From Ampelocalamus luodianensis (lineage: Eukaryota; Streptophyta; Magnoliopsida; Poales; Poaceae), in NCBI GenBank assembly GCA_036346255.1, contig CM070622.1, positions 19,060,751 through 19,124,750 on the forward strand: DNA of 64,000 nucleotides. The letters run 5' to 3'. The notes below the pieces were generated by a model that saw only the letters and a program-made list of their open reading frames with translations, was not told the origin of the DNA and did not search any database. Shown one piece after another: positions 21,563 to 32,165 of the stretch (positions are counted from its first letter, which is position 1; the number at the start of each line of letters is the position of its first letter). Made by a program: the position numbers and the translations under genes.

Positions 21563-22997
21563 GGGTGCGTTTGGTTGGCGTAATTCTTCGAGCATTATTA
21601 GGACTCTTAGTAATCCGATAAGATTATCTTGTTTGGTAAAACATCTAGGAATTTAAACTTGTAAAACATTCAAGGATTACCAAGACTCCTAGTAATCTAA
21701 TGATATTAACTTGTTTGGTAAAACATCTAGGAATTTGAACTTGGTAAAACATTCAGGAATCTGAACTAGGAATCGAAGATTACCTTAGAAAATAGATTAC
21801 CATCAATTATACGAATCTCTTTTTTTATAGAAAAGGGTGTCTATCTTAGATTACTCATGGAAAGTAATATTTGTTATTATGTTTTTTTTATCATGTGTTT
21901 TGATTCATCACAGTCAAATTTTGAACTTTCAAAATTCAAAATCCAAATTATGATTTATTTTAATATTCGAATATCTGAATTATGGAATTTAAAATTATTT
22001 TTTTCAAAATATGAATTTCGAAACCAAAATATCAAATTTTGAGAATTAATTTTTTTCTTTCTTTCAAATTTTGAATTCTAGATTTCAGATATTCAAATTT
22101 CGAGAATTAAATTTTATAAAGTCGAATTTTGAAAGTTTCAATTTTGAGTTTCGGAATTTCAAATACTGAGAATTTAAACTCCAAAACTCAAAATTTAAAA
22201 CAAGCTCTGGACCGCAATCCAAAACAAGCTCTGGACCGCAGATAGATTACAAGTTCGAGGGTGGCCATACCAGCACTTTTGCCCCCTTTGCAGACACACT
22301 CCGGAATCGGTCATTCACCTTTTTGCCCAATGTCGTTTCTCCTCAAGAATCTGGAAGCAGTTGGCAGACTGGCTGGGCTTTGAGAGCCTACAGCCATCCA
22401 CCTGGACCCCTTGTACGAGCATCTTGGATTGGTGGTCCAATGCCGTGGAGAGGAAAGGCCCCCCTACGAAGGCCACAAGCACGACCCTTATCCTAATCAC
22501 GTGGGAGCTTTGGAAGGAACGAAATGCTCGTATTTTCAATAACAAAGCCAACACACCTCAGCAGATCATAGCGAAGATTAAGGAGGAGGGTAGAGCTTGG
22601 ACCTTCGCGGGGGCTAAAAGCTTGGAGTCTTTTAATCCCCCGTAATATAGGCTCTGTCTAACTCTCTCTGCTTTTTGTTTCCTAACTCTTCTTTATTAAT
22701 ATAAACAGGCAATCCTTTTGCGGTTTCCTTTCAAAAAAATTTACATTTTCAAAATCCAAAATTTGAACTTTTGAATCATAAAAATTGAAATTCTAAACAT
22801 TAGAATTTTAAATTGTAAAATTCAAAATTTATAGATATTAACCTTCATGGTTTGAAATTATGATAAAGACTAATACGTAGCTTCCTTCAAATCAATCAAA
22901 CTTTAGAATCTTATATTACTGGTAATGTACCAGTAAGCAGATTGAGAGAAATATTAGATTACAGGAGAATATGAGATTACATGTACCAAATGCACCC
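21563..22997. mobile_element. PIF/Harbinger-like non-autonomous element
   Basis: Flanked by TTA on both sides (21560-21562, 22998-23000). The terminal inverted repeat is GGGTGCGTTTGGT on the left and GGGTGCATTTGGT on the complement of the right. The TTA duplication and G-rich TGTTTGGT-like ends are typical of PIF/Harbinger and Tourist elements. The left interior has two copies of a roughly 95 bp unit (TTGTTTGGTAAAACATCTAG at 21631 and 21711). The rest is AT-rich with many TTTGAATTT/AAATTCAAA palindromes. A LINE 3' fragment sits at 22200-22738. No transposase. Confidence 0.8.
22200..22738 (+). mobile_element. LINE 3' fragment with zf-RVT domain
   Basis: The plus-strand read, open to 22645, encodes CPLCRHTPESVIHLFAQC, then RIWKQLADW, ITWELWKERNARIF and IIAKIKEEGRAW. 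This is the zinc-binding region (zf-RVT) at the C-terminus of plant non-LTR retrotransposon reverse transcriptases. After the stop there is about 70 bp of 3' sequence ending TTTCAAAAAAAT. The 5' part is missing, the usual result of incomplete target-primed reverse transcription. A duplicated segment, ACAAGCTCTGGACCGCA, twice at 22199-22242, marks the left boundary. Confidence 0.85.
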
Positions 22998-23011
22998 TTA
23001 TGTGTATCTTA

Positions 23012-23563
23012 GGGTGCGTTTGGTTCGTTGAGTCATTTGGTCTTGAACCGTCCGGTACGGGAAATGAGCTCGTTCAGGTGTTTGGTTGGTTGAATGGAAC
23101 CAAACCGTTTGGGATGAGATGATTCAAGAAATAAGAATATTTCATGTTTATGTTGTATCATCCCGTTCGGAAAAATCCCGAACCACACTGTTCACTCGAA
23201 TTTCAAGACGCGCACGGAAAAAAAAGGCATAATTTACGAGCTTCAAATGACCATATTTTCTAAATCGAATATCCGATTTGCGATCCGATTGAACCGTTGT
23301 ATTCCTTGTTATTTAATCAACAAAACAAGACCACTCTTAGCATATTTTACTGTAAAAAATATTATTCATGTATCATCCTATCCCACCAACCAAACACCAT
23401 CTTAAACCATTTAGAACCATCTTATCCCACCAACCAAACAAAATCATATACCATCCTATCCCACCAACCAAACACCATACTTGAATCATCTCATCCAGGA
23501 TGGTCTCATCCTACCTGTACCATCCCATCTCATTCAACCTCATCACACCAACCAAACGCACCC
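23012..23563. mobile_element. Tourist/PIF-Harbinger-like MITE
   Basis: 552 bp flanked by TTA (23009-23011, 23564-23566), with ends GGGTGCGTTTGGTT and its inverse AACCAAACGCACCC. The right half has three imperfect copies of ATCCCACCAACCAAACACCA. The end sequence is close to that of 21563-22997, only 14 bp away, suggesting a related family. Confidence 0.85.
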
Positions 23564-23566
23564 TTA

Positions 23567-24558
23567 GTATCCATGATGTCGCCATATCTTGAGTCGCATA
23601 TCAAATGATCTGGTGATTTTCTTTCTATTCATGGTTAATTGGCGTGCCTGTGCTTGTCTCTTCCTCTACTGCTGCTGCCCCCTTCTCTCTATTTCCTGCA
23701 CAAGTTAAGATGAGAATCTGGATTCTGGCGTCGATGCTTTATGGAGGATGTAGTACTTACTCGTGATGCAGATTTTATCCTTTTAAACAGCCACCATGCG
23801 CTTGTCAGACAGCTATTATTTTTAAAAACCTTAAAACAAGATGATAAACAAGCCAAAATGTGTTTCACTGCTGATGTTCGTCAAACAAGATTGGGGTATG
23901 ACAGTCATACACCCCGGGCCATTTTCGTTGCCGCTCAGGTTTATTGTAACTAGTAGCCCTTGAGCGCCCTTGGGCGCGCTAGTTTTCAGGATTCTTTTTT
24001 GACGTAAGTTTTCAGGATTCTGAGAAGGTGGTTGTTTAGTATTGGATACGCGAGTCTTGTATGGTAGTGGGAAACGGTTGTATAACCGATTCAAAGATCA
24101 GGCACAATATTTATAGGAGCATACTGCAAGATGTGAAAACAGAAAGGAAATACGAAGATGTATATAACAGAATAGATTATTTAGGCAAATGTTTGAGAGC
24201 GCAACTGAATGAACATAGGTTGACTAAGCAGATAGATCTACGTAGTGAATATCACATATGGAGCGAGTATTAATTATATATGGCCTACAGAACTTTGACT
24301 CCTGCTAGCTACCACTACACGGGACGAAACGTGGAGATGAAATGTACAAATACACAGCAAAAGTCTAACGGGTCTGCTGTTAGTCTGCAAAGCATGCCAT
24401 AAACAGTGTCTGTAGGGGATGAGCAGAGGGCGTGGGGCAGAAACGTGCAGCCTGCAATATGTTCTTGCAAGACGTAAAATAAGTGACTAATCGGTAGGTG
24501 TGTGTGTATCAGGAAGAAACAGCTGGACAATCTAGGAATGTTGTGTATAAAATATCTG
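23567..24558. other. Intergenic DNA without recognised gene
   Basis: Unique-looking sequence with only short open frames and no family I recognise. It ends at the target site (ATGTT, 24559-24563) of the copia element that follows and continues past that element at 31396. Confidence 0.5.
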
Positions 24559-24563
24559 ATGTT

Positions 24564-24829
24564 TGTTGAGGAACCGTCGCTGGCGAGTCCAGTCCGAGCG
24601 ATTACCTCGTAGACAAGCGTAGAATCGTAAGAACAATGCATAAACAACAAGAACAGAATAAGAGATATAACACAGAGATGTAGGGGGACTTCTTGCTTCT
24701 CTTTATTCCTTCATCCATCGATCGATCCTTTACAATGAATAGCACCCCTATTTATAGGCTACGACCTGCTAGGTTTGGGATGGCGCCCACTAATGGTCGA
24801 TCAGCAGGTCGTGCCCATGGTTTCCAACA
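24564..24829 (-). repeat. 3' LTR of copia copy 1
   Basis: 266 bp, TGTTGAGG...TTCCAACA on the plus strand. On the minus strand it carries CCTATAAATAGGGG as TATA region (near 24750), as in the other LTRs of this family. Confidence 0.92.
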
Positions 24830-24989
24830 CTCCCTTGGGCACCCATCCTTCATGTCCATGTCTCACAAAACTCCATAAAAACCCAAAGGGAAAAATTTGG
24901 AGAAAGAGTACATGATACACGTCCCATTGTGATGCACGAATTGCCTTATTAAAAACCTTAGCCGAGAAACTTGGAAAACTCGTCAAGGG

Positions 24990-26640
24990 AAAAAGAGTAC
25001 AATCCACCCAATTTCATTTAATCTCGGATTTATTCTTTGGGTACTGATCTTCATGATCAAGCTTTAATAATGAGTTCGTGAAGGTTCTCCCCGACTCGTG
25101 ACTTCTCTCAAGTCTCATCATTCCAATTCACATATGCATCTTTCAAAGTTAGACGCAAGTGACTTAGTGAATAAATGCAAGATTCTCACATAACTTAGTA
25201 TGCAAGACTTTAAATACGCTCATCTTTTGCAATTCATGAGCATAGAAGAACTTGGGGTTGATATGCTTTGTGAGAGGATTCTTCACATAACCCATCTCGC
25301 ATTTGTGCAACACAAGCCGCATTATCTTCATAGATAACAGTGGGGTTTGTGCGGTATTCAATCCACATAATCTGCTGGATGTAGTGAATTATCCGCCAAG
25401 CCAAACACATTCTCGTGAGACCTCATACAATGCTATTATTTCGAGTGGTTCGTCAAGTCGATACAAGACTCGCTTAGACGATTTTCACTAATTGCGCCCA
25501 CCACATATGAATTCATAGCATGTTTGCAATTTATTGTATCACGGGTCCTACAGTACCCGTCATCCGCATTGCCATTCATAGTTAAGTCTTGGTTCTTTCT
25601 ATAGAATAGACTAAGTTCTTTGCTTCCTTAGAGGTATCGGAAGATGTCCTTCATTCCTCCAATGCCTTTGGTAGGTTTTGCACTATACCTGCTAGTAGGT
25701 TCCCTGCAAATACAATGTCCTGGTCTAGTACGCTTTGTTCAATACATGAGTGTTTCTATCACACTTAAGTATGGGAATTCGGTCCCAGGACTTCCTCCTC
25801 TTTTCTAGGTCCAGACGGTCTTTGTCTTGTTGCAAAGATATTCGACCATTGGCACTTTCAAAGGGTATGCCTTTCAAAATCAAACCTTTCTAACACCTTC
25901 GAGTGTAGGTTGACCGATGTACTAATATCCCTTCAGGGCATGCCCAAGCCGCAAGCCTATGCAATATTTGGTTTTACCCAAACCTTTCATTTCAACTCCA
26001 ACTTCGTAAGAGCTTACTTTCCTAATATCCTTCGTGGTTCCGATGATATTCAGATCATTTTCATACACTGAGATTATACAAAATCCATTCTGGGATCATC
26101 GTATAAATACACAGGGTTTATTCTCATTGTTCGTGTAGCCTTTCTTGCATAGAAAGTCGCTTCAAGCGATTATACCACATTCTCTTTCGATTGCTTAAGT
26201 TCGCATAATGACTTTCGAGTTTCACACTGCATATTTCTATTTGCTCTATCTTGGTTCGGGACATTGATACATTCAGGTATCTTCAATGTCCGAATCCAAT
26301 ATTTCATAAAGGTATGCTGGTACCCCATCCATCAATTTCAATTCTAACTTCAAGTTCACTGCCATTGAGATAAATATTTAAAAGGGAGTTCCGCCCATGA
26401 CCGGAGAATAGGTTTCTTCATAATCATCTTCTGGATGTCTAGTGAAAACTTGTACAACGAGCCTTGCTTCTTTTCATTTCTCTTTCGAACAAATACCCAC
26501 TTATACCCTTCGGGGTGCACAAGGGGGAGACGTGCGACTTTACGTGCCCAAACGTCTTCTTTTATTCTAGAGAATAATTCATTTCTATTGCCTTCTCCCA
26601 ATCTTCTCAATCGATCTTTTCTTTCATTCAAGTGAGCGAT
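24990..26640 (-). pseudogene. Reverse transcriptase and RNase H of copia copy 1
   Basis: Minus strand. The RT start is at 26631-26356 (EGYKWVFVRKRNEKKQGSLYK then a KMIMKKPILRSW-like run). The RT end lies around 25700-26100, including a segment corresponding to GLQLEH and VPMIRR in copy 2. RNase H at about 25560-25000 includes YVKNPLTKHINPKFFYAHEL. A thumb-to-RNase H path can be followed by comparison with copy 2, but stops and shifts occur every 100-300 bp. Confidence 0.75.
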
Positions 26641-27164
26641 GCAGCTCTAAATCAAGATTGATGATTACACAAGTTTCTTTGCAAAGTAAATATCGACCTT
26701 GGCGTTGTCATATTCAAAGATTCTCCGAGGTCATAAAGTTTATAGCTATTTCTTCAAGGGGCGATTCTTCTAATGCTTCTACTTGCTCACCATTGCTTCC
26801 AATTGCGGGTAAGTCCTTTAGTTTTTCACTCGATGTGTGCGCACACATCCATGCCGATATCTTCCTTCATGGGAATGTTCAATTCGTATGCCTTTTCAAG
26901 GTTCCATACCGATGTCGAGTCTCAACCGGCTCCTTCTAGTTCTGGGGCACTTGGTGACCACCGTGTCAAGTCCTTCTTATCCTTTTTCACCAGCGTCCCG
27001 GCATTTAATTCGAGGACCGAGTTCTCGCCCTTCGAGAGGCCTTAGGACGGGATTAGGGATACCTTCAATGGTATTTCAACCCTCTCCGTGCATTGCTTGC
27101 ATGCAAATGCTACTTATTCACGCTCTTCAAATCACTAAAGTAGTCTGGCAGTTGATTCGCTAAT

Positions 27165-27330
27165 ACTTGCAAATCAATTATCTTCTGGACTTCAATTGTC
27201 TTCTAGACTTCAATTCAATTATCTTCTGGACTTCTCTATTTGCTTCACTAGTGCTCGGGTCATATGCATAGATTTCAATTATCTTCTGGACTTCAAATGC
27301 CTTCTAGACTTCAATTATTTCCCGAAATTA
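27165..27330 (-). repeat. 18 bp minisatellite in copia pol, copy 1
   Basis: Several copies of an 18 bp unit, minus strand ATAATTGAAGTCCAGAAG and variants, between integrase and RT. In the coding frame it gives the hexapeptide repeat IIEVQK. The same array is at 56283-56450 in copy 2. Confidence 0.75.
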
Positions 27331-27379
27331 TTATCAAGGGTTGATTTCCTCCCCCTAATGACGGGAAACTAACCTCATC

Positions 27380-28200
27380 TATTATACTTCAGATGTCTTC
27401 TAGACATCAATTATCGGGCATTATGCAAATCTCCATCATAGGGTCCAAATACTTGATTATGGATGTTGTCTCATAACCAACGATATCCCGGACTTTCGGA
27501 GAAGACCCAATGCGATTCATTTGCGGTGGTGGTATAGGTATATACCCTTGCAAACCAAACTGCGAAGATGAGAAGTTTTGGTCGACCCTTACGCTAGTTG
27601 CATAGTTGGATGGATGTTATAGGCCGACGGCCTAAAATTGATGAGAGTCACACAGCAGGATCAGCGTGTCCCCAACATATAGTTGGTAAATTACAATTCT
27701 TCAAAGTTACGCTAGTCCATTCTGGGTGTGGATATGCGGTACAGAATGCTCAACTTTTAATTCCCATTTTCATGCAATAATCATCAAATGCTTTCAAAGT
27801 AAATTCTCCGGCGTTGTCCATTCAGGTGGACTTCATATGATGATCAGGGAAAATATTTCTAATTTAATTATCTGCGAGATTGGCTTTGCAAAAGCATAGT
27901 TTCTCGTAGACAATAAACATACGTGCGACCATTCCAAGGAAGCATTGATGAGCACTATAAAATACCTAATTGACCCTTACAGGGGCTGTATAAGACCGCA
28001 AAAAGTCTCCCTGGATACGGTCCAGGAATGCAGGGACTTCATCCTTCGCTTCAGAGCAAAGGTCTAATAATTAATTTCCTGTGGCACATGCGGGCACACA
28101 CAATCTTCCATTCGGAAATTCTTTATATTCATATTATGTTCTGTGAATTGTTAATTATATCTCTCATTATCCTAAGACCTAGGCGCATAATCTATCATGC
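27380..28200 (-). pseudogene. GAG-pre-integrase and integrase of copia copy 1
   Basis: Minus strand. The zinc-binding GAG-pre-integrase motif corresponding to CPACATGKL in copy 2 is at about 28105-28079. The segment corresponding to FALKAKDEVPAFLDRIQ follows. The C-terminal integrase part near 27750-27540 corresponds to LPTTYWGHAVLLA and HLRRFGCKVYV in copy 2. Frames are broken throughout; assignments rest on alignment with copy 2. Confidence 0.7.
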
Positions 28201-28379
28201 CAGATAGATAAGTTCGAGCTTCTAAATACGGTTTTCAAGGCAAGAAGGTCGCAGTGTCTTAATATTAGTGTAGTATAGCCCAGTTTCATATGGAGGAAGA
28301 CATTCTAATGCTATTATTCACTTTCTTCACGCTTTGTAATAAGCAGGTATTCTATACCATACTCTTCTTCAGTCTTTAC

Positions 28380-28615
28380 GTGGAAACTGTTAGCGCAAAT
28401 ATCCTTGAGAGTTCTAGTCGATTCTGGGTACAACAAGTCTTCTTCAATGACCAAAGTTGTGCCCATTGAGAGTATAATTATGACCCTTTCTGAGCCTATT
28501 ATACAAGTATCGGTGCATGCGATTGTCGTAAGACTACCAGCATTCTTGCTGATCGACTGGAAAAATTTCTGTTTCTCTCAGGATGGTATTCGTTGTGCTG
28601 CTACCTGCTAAGCAC
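28380..28615 (-). pseudogene. Aspartic protease region of copia copy 1
   Basis: The minus strand corresponds to copy 2 at 54990-55260. Reading shifted frames gives the TILRETEIF-like start, SGRAIIILP and LYPESTRTLKDICAN, a pattern known from the copia protease between the zinc knuckle and GAG-pre-integrase. The catalytic D-S-G/A triplet is not clear. Confidence 0.55.
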
Positions 28616-28869
28616 ACTTCCTCCATAGGGCGCTACACGCGTTCTAATATAATGTACTTCATTAATATGTAGCAGAAAACAAGCAACACATAAATAAAAT
28701 ACTTGATATCGTAACATAACTTGCTATTATAAAGACGGAAAATAAGTCTTACAGACTCACAATAAGAATTTAATGTTTTGCTCTCCTAGAGCTTGCAACC
28801 ATTATTCAATAATTCAAAGTTCGCTTCAATTACAAATCGCGAGTTTCTATAAAGATCCGAGTGTCATGC

Positions 28870-29560
28870 GTGCACTAGATCAAATCGACGGCGTATTCGT
28901 GAACTTCGCCTCAATCGCTCCATGGCAATCTTCTCATCTTGGGCAACTACGACTGCGGGCGTAGCAATGTCCAAAGGAGGGTTGATGGGGTCGCTATTGA
29001 GCCGCCCACATCCATAGGTGCAACTAATGGATGTGGACCCTCTATGCCTGCAATGGCGAGGTGTGTCACATGCTGTTTATTTGCCCTTTTTCTTAGACCG
29101 AAAAGCATCAATAATGTACGACGCACGACCTTACCCTTCTTGCTCGTCTCATTCGTGAGAGGCTTCATCACCTTGTAGCTGCTAGCAGTGGCTTCATGGC
29201 CAACATTGCTACTAGGTGGCTGAGAGATGTAGTTCTTTCTTAGAACACCATCTTGAGCTTCCGCAACTTGCATGATGTCAGTTAATTCGGCATACTACTT
29301 GTAGCCATCTTGATAATAGTTGCGTGCGGATTGCACCGCGTTCGGGTGAAAGGTAGAGAGTCTTCTCAATCTTCTGCTCATCCGTGATTACATTACCACA
29401 GAATTGAAGACTGATACAAATTCTGTATAAATTCTAGCCATGTTGGGTCAATTCTTCTAATTGCTGGTTTGTGATGCCAGTCATATTCATATTCATGCAA
29501 AAAGTTCATAATATTATCGCCGTAATTTGCGTAAGATGGTTGCAAAATTTCATAATGCTC
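28870..29560 (-). pseudogene. gag of copia copy 1
   Basis: The minus strand at 29273-28947 reads MQVAEAQDGVLRKNYISQPP, then NVGHEATASSYKVMKPLTNE and GKVVRRTL, matching the C-terminal half of copia gag ('AEAQDxLLRKNYxSQP'). Upstream to 29560 are broken pieces of the gag core. The following frame (HLAIAGIEGPHPLVAP) continues towards the zinc-knuckle region. It differs from 54290-54590 in copy 2 by substitutions and small indels. Confidence 0.75.
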
Positions 29561-31126
29561 ATCGAACTCCGGTTCGTGATCCGAATTTTCTATGCATTTT
29601 CATGATTTATCGCTATTTTCAGTGATTAAAAGCAACATATACGATCACGTATAATCAAAAGCAAGAAATACAATATATAAATTGCATAGAAATAATAATA
29701 ACAACGTTAAACATGCTTCAAATGCAAAAATAGATTAAAAATGAATTCCAGAGGCCCTTTCTGGAAAGTGACTTTTCATTTAAAACCGCAAGTTTAGGGT
29801 TAAAGCGCAAATTTCGCTTCGAGAAAAATTTACGTGTAATTTTCATATTTTTCGAGGCTCTTTCTGCAAAGTTTCTCACCCGCGCAAAAAATCATGTGAT
29901 TTTTAGAATCACAAAGGGCCTTTTGCAAATTTCACCTTTTTTTCACCGCCATCCTTTCCACCGAGCTTGGTTTCCCCACGCCTTTCCCATTGGCTCGTTA
30001 GTGGCCCAACCGCGTTATTCATATTGGTGCTAGGGTTCCCCTAGCACCTGCATCCACCGTGGTGGCGCCATTCACATGGTCGCGCGCCGCGCATCACGAT
30101 CGAATCGCGCGCGCGGCGACCGGCGTGGCGACTTGATCGCGCGCGCGCGGCAACCGGCGGCCGGGCGGCGGCGGGGCCGCGCGGCGACGGCGGCCATGGC
30201 GCGCGGGCGTTACGGGTGGCGACGCGAGCCGGAGGCGCGCGGCGCAGCAGCCGCAGGGGCCCGCATGAGGCGTCGCGGCGATCGGCGGCTCGCTGCAGCA
30301 TGCAGGCGCAGCGATCCGCTTGACCGGGCTCTTAGGAGGCGGCGCGCGCGGGGTTAGCGTGTGGCGCGCCACAAGCGGCGGCGACCATGGAGCGGCACTT
30401 CAAGGCGACTTGCACGTTTGGCTGCCGACGTGACGGCATGCAGTGCAGCAGCGTAATTTTTTTTGAGTACTATTCACACGGACATCGCTCACATAAGTGT
30501 ACCGTTCATGTGCGAATCATCGCTCACGTAAATCATCGCATGTGTGAATACCGCTCATAAGAGACGACGCTTATGAGCGTGCATCGCTCACGCGAGATTA
30601 CCGCTTCACTGCACGGTTATCGTTCACCGCGCGGCACCGCTCATTGCGCGTTATCGCTCACCGCGCAATCGCTCATCGTGGCACGATTTACGGCGCGATG
30701 CGATGTAGTGCGCACGGATCGCATCGGTGGCGCGCTTCATGCCTACATGTGCATACTTGCCGCGTGCTAGCGACGTGGCTCGCTGTTGCCTCCATGGCGA
30801 TGCGTGATGGCGACTATGCCGACCGTGAACTTATCGCGAAGGTAGTGATAGCCGCTGCGCGTGCCGTGCACATGGTGTCTTTCATGCGATTGCATCTACT
30901 ACTTACGGTACAATCATCATCTACTCTTTCATGCAATCCACCGATCGGCTTGGCGGCGACTTCAAGTCGGCTCACGGTAGATTAGAGCGGATTTGCACCG
31001 TAGAAAACCAATCTAGAAAGCCAAATTTGCGCACTGAAAGCAATCTAGAAAACGATTCAATCTACGAGTGTCGCTCATCGACGGTTACCTTTCCGATGCG
31101 AGAAGAGTCGATCGTGGCCGATAACG
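29561..31126 (-). other. GC-rich untranslated leader of copia copy 1
   Basis: About 1.57 kb between the 5' LTR and gag. 30050-30420 is very GC- and CpG-rich; 30475-30690 carries an array of CGCTCA motifs. The LTR-proximal 350 bp aligns with 37551-37896 of copy 2 and the next part with 52455 onwards. Long open frames here run on both strands and are a base-composition effect. The primer-binding region (minus strand GTTATCGGCCACGA) is at the right end. Confidence 0.75.
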
Positions 31127-31390
31127 TGTTGAGGAACCGTCGCCGGCGAAGTCCAAACCGAGCGATTACCTCGTGACAAGCGTAGAATCGTAAGAACAAT
31201 GCATGAACAACAAGAATGAATAAGAGATAGAACACGAGATGTAGGGGACTTCTTGCTTCTCTTTATTCCTTCATCCATCGATCAATCCTTTACAATGAAT
31301 AACACCCCTATTTATAAAGCTACGACCTGCAGGGTTTGGGATGGCGCCACTAATGGTGACTGCATTGTGGTCGCCTATGGTTTCCCAACA
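31127..31390 (-). repeat. 5' LTR of copia copy 1
   Basis: 264 bp direct repeat of 24564-24829, ending TTTCCCAACA, followed by the ATGTT duplication. The differences from the partner are mostly single-base indels. Confidence 0.92.
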
Positions 31391-31395
31391 ATGTT

Positions 31396-31863
31396 CACTG
31401 GGAGGGGGTGTCGCTTGGAGCGATCTTTTAGGTAGCAGAAGAGGGCGCTCGATCTGTAGGCAGCGTATGTTGTTATCTGTGTGGTACAGTAGACATGTAC
31501 GATAGAGACGCTAGAACGCGAAATCTGTGTAATAGTAGGAATATGTCATCAAAGAGAGAGACAAATGTATGTACGTTTTTTTTTTGGTTGGCCTGCCTGT
31601 TGCAGCAAGCAGTAACCATAGCTACTGGTAAAACAATGTGTGTATATAATTGGGTTAGCAGATAGAGAAAGCAAAAAAAATGTGATTATGAAAGATAGCA
31701 GGGCAGATATATAGGTTCAGTTCTTTAGATATAGTAAGCTAGGGCAGATGTTTTATATATATGTAACTGAGGCGTCGCATATGGAGACTGGTAAGTAAAC
31801 GGTACAAGATATTATATGGAGTAGAAACGACTGTCTATGTATGTATCTAAGTTATTGCATCTA
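31396..31863. other. Intergenic DNA without recognised gene
   Basis: Continues the sequence interrupted at 24558. AT-rich, with GTATGT and TATATA stretches and no gene recognised. It ends at a PIF/Harbinger-like MITE. Confidence 0.5.
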
Positions 31864-31866
31864 TAA

Positions 31867-32162
31867 GAGCATGTACGATGCAGGTGCTTAGAGATGTATT
31901 TAGTAAAGAAAAATTGGTTTTTCTTGCCACGTAGAATAGACGAGGTGTTTATTTTATAGCATCGATGCTTGATTAGACACCGGTGCTTAAGAGGTGTTTA
32001 TGTATATAACTATATATAATTAATAGATAATACAATCATCTAAACACCTACAAAACAGATGCTTGCATTAGAGAAAACAACTTTTACATAGGTACTTGAT
32101 GATGTGGCTACATTCTCTTTCTTTAAACCCTCGTATATAAGCATCTCGCATTGTACCTGCTC
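31867..32162. mobile_element. PIF/Harbinger-like MITE at the end of the auxilin fragment
   Basis: 296 bp flanked by TAA (31864-31866, 32163-32165). The inverted ends are GAGCATGTACGATGC and, on the complement, GAGCAGGTACAATGC. The 3 bp TWA duplication fits PIF/Harbinger. It sits exactly where the auxilin-like homology stops. Confidence 0.8.
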
Positions 32163-32165
32163 TAA

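Larger units (their letters stand above)
24564..31390 (-). mobile_element. Ty1/copia LTR retrotransposon, decayed (copy 1)
   Basis: 6.83 kb minus-strand element with LTRs at 24564-24829 and 31127-31390 and target duplication ATGTT (24559-24563, 31391-31395). A polypurine tract abuts the 3' LTR (minus strand GGTGCCCAAGGGAG, then TGTTGG). Right to left it has a GC-rich leader, gag, protease, integrase, reverse transcriptase and RNase H, the Ty1/copia order. It belongs to the same family as the element at 37278-59122, which lies in opposite orientation. Every domain is broken. Confidence 0.92.

Noticed and set aside
30041..30372. Arg/Ala-rich open frames in three frames
   Set aside because: Untranslated leader of copia copy 1; composition artefact.
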